From Macrothele yani (Eukaryota; Arthropoda; Arachnida; Araneae; Macrothelidae), in the NCBI GenBank assembly GCA_039090855.1, contig CM077011.1, positions 21,763,001 to 21,827,000 on the forward strand: DNA of 64,000 bases, written 5' to 3'. The notes beneath the pieces are model-generated. The model saw only the letters and a program-made list of their open reading frames with translations, was not told where the DNA came from and did no database searches. Shown piece after piece: positions 63,388-64,000 of the stretch. Position 1 is the stretch's first letter. Each line of letters begins with the position of its first letter. The translations under genes and the position numbers were made by a program.

Positions 63388-64000
63388 CACAGTGCGTCAA
63401 AGAATTTTTAAATACTGGCGCTAGATTTCAGCCTACGGTGGCGCCACCAGTGTAATCGCGAATGCGTTATAAACCGAGACCATCTGCTTGCTTTCTTCCA
63501 AAAGTACTGCGCAATTGTTAAAGTAACTCAAACGAAACGGGCGTTTGTTAGAGAAGCAAAATTTTTTTCATGTTGAATTATTAAGATGGAACAAAGGGCT
63601 GTTATTAAATTTAACGCAAAACTTGGTAAAAGTGCCTCGGAAACGTACCAAATGATGAAACAAGTTTACGGTGAGTTTTGTTTAAGTAGATCAAATGTTT
63701 TTCTGTGGCACAAACGTTTTTTGGACGGAAGAGAGACGCTAGAAGATGATAAGCATACCGGAAGACCAAGTTAATCTAGGACACCTGAGATTATTGAAAA
63801 TGTGAGTGGTTTCGTGGGAAACAATCGATGTGCGTCACTAAGAATGATGGAAGAGTCTTTAAACATCAACAAAGAAACGATTCGAACCATCCTGCATGAA
63901 TATTTGGGCAAAACAAAATTCTGTGCTAAATTTGTTCCACACACGTTAACCATTGAACAAAAATCAAGGAGAAGTGCACATTGCAGAGACATCATTTCAG
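63388..64000 (+). mobile_element. mariner-family transposon, truncated by window end
   Basis: It starts CACAGTGCGTCAAAGAATTT after a TA at 63386-63387. A roughly 200-bp leader precedes the transposase. The right end lies beyond the window. Confidence 0.7.
63586..64000 (+). pseudogene. mariner transposase N-terminal half, one stop
   Basis: MEQRAVIKFNAKLGKSASET starts the first helix-turn-helix, and SRSNVFLWHKRFLDGRETLE with DDKHTGRPS leads to a TAA at 63772-63774. The same frame continues after the stop with SRTPEIIENV, SLRMMEESLNINKETIRTIL (second helix-turn-helix) and CAKFVPHTLTIEQKSRR to the window end. Catalytic residues lie outside the window. It resembles the 10.7- and 26.4-kb mariners in layout but is a different lineage. 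Confidence 0.88.

Overview
The window looks like non-genic, repeat-packed euchromatin of a metazoan, most probably an arthropod. The sequence is AT-rich, no operons or bacterial promoters are visible, there are many TA-flanked Tc1/mariner transposons, RTE-type non-LTR retrotransposons, tRNA-derived SINEs with A and B boxes and A-rich tails, and several families of tandem satellites. I could not place it more precisely than arthropod (chelicerate or non-holometabolous insect are both possible), and I found no host gene I would defend.

Layout. 550-1800: a 78-bp minisatellite that is open as a Ser/Thr/His-rich repeat protein for 320 codons, followed by an unrecognised open stretch. 2020-2400: Tc1 remnant. 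2649-5631: a candidate Mutator-like non-autonomous DNA transposon with arrays of a 16-bp subterminal motif at both ends, an internal tandem array and a 9-bp target duplication, itself interrupted by a 1.54-kb Tc1 element. 5780-6800: CR1/jockey-type RT tail and a Tc1 remnant that folds back on itself. 7300-9400: SINE and anonymous DNA. 9382-13021: three transposons end to end (Tc1, mariner, Tc1). 13.4-16.4 kb: minisatellite, tRNA-like SINE heads and a large palindrome that may be of Penelope type. 17.3-25.3 kb: mariner remnant, SINE dimer, a ~150-bp satellite array, a complete Tc1 element, two copies of a tRNA-like module and a long hairpin. 26.4-30.2 kb: mariner, Tc1 remnant, Tc1. 31.6-32.4 kb: 145-bp satellite. 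34.7-42.3 kb: two mariners and two Tc1 elements with SINE copies between them. 43.8-45.7 kb: 43-bp minisatellite and a hAT-type element inserted in an old SINE. 46.3-47.96 kb: decayed copy of a multi-copy zinc-finger protein family. 50.998-62.0 kb: Tc1, three RTE copies (one full length), a foldback element and another Tc1. 62.0-64.0 kb: the ~150-bp satellite again in opposite orientation, with a SINE inside, then a mariner running off the edge.

All transposases seen carry at least one stop, frameshift or lost catalytic residue, so the autonomous elements here are fossils. Several are one or two changes from open, which suggests fairly recent activity. The RTE copies and the SINEs with long A tails fit a retrotransposition machinery active in the same period. 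The most unusual material is the 2649-5631 element, the foldbacks (6378-6465, 15732-16085, 25004-25181, 56517-56729) and the decayed protein at 46.3-48 kb.
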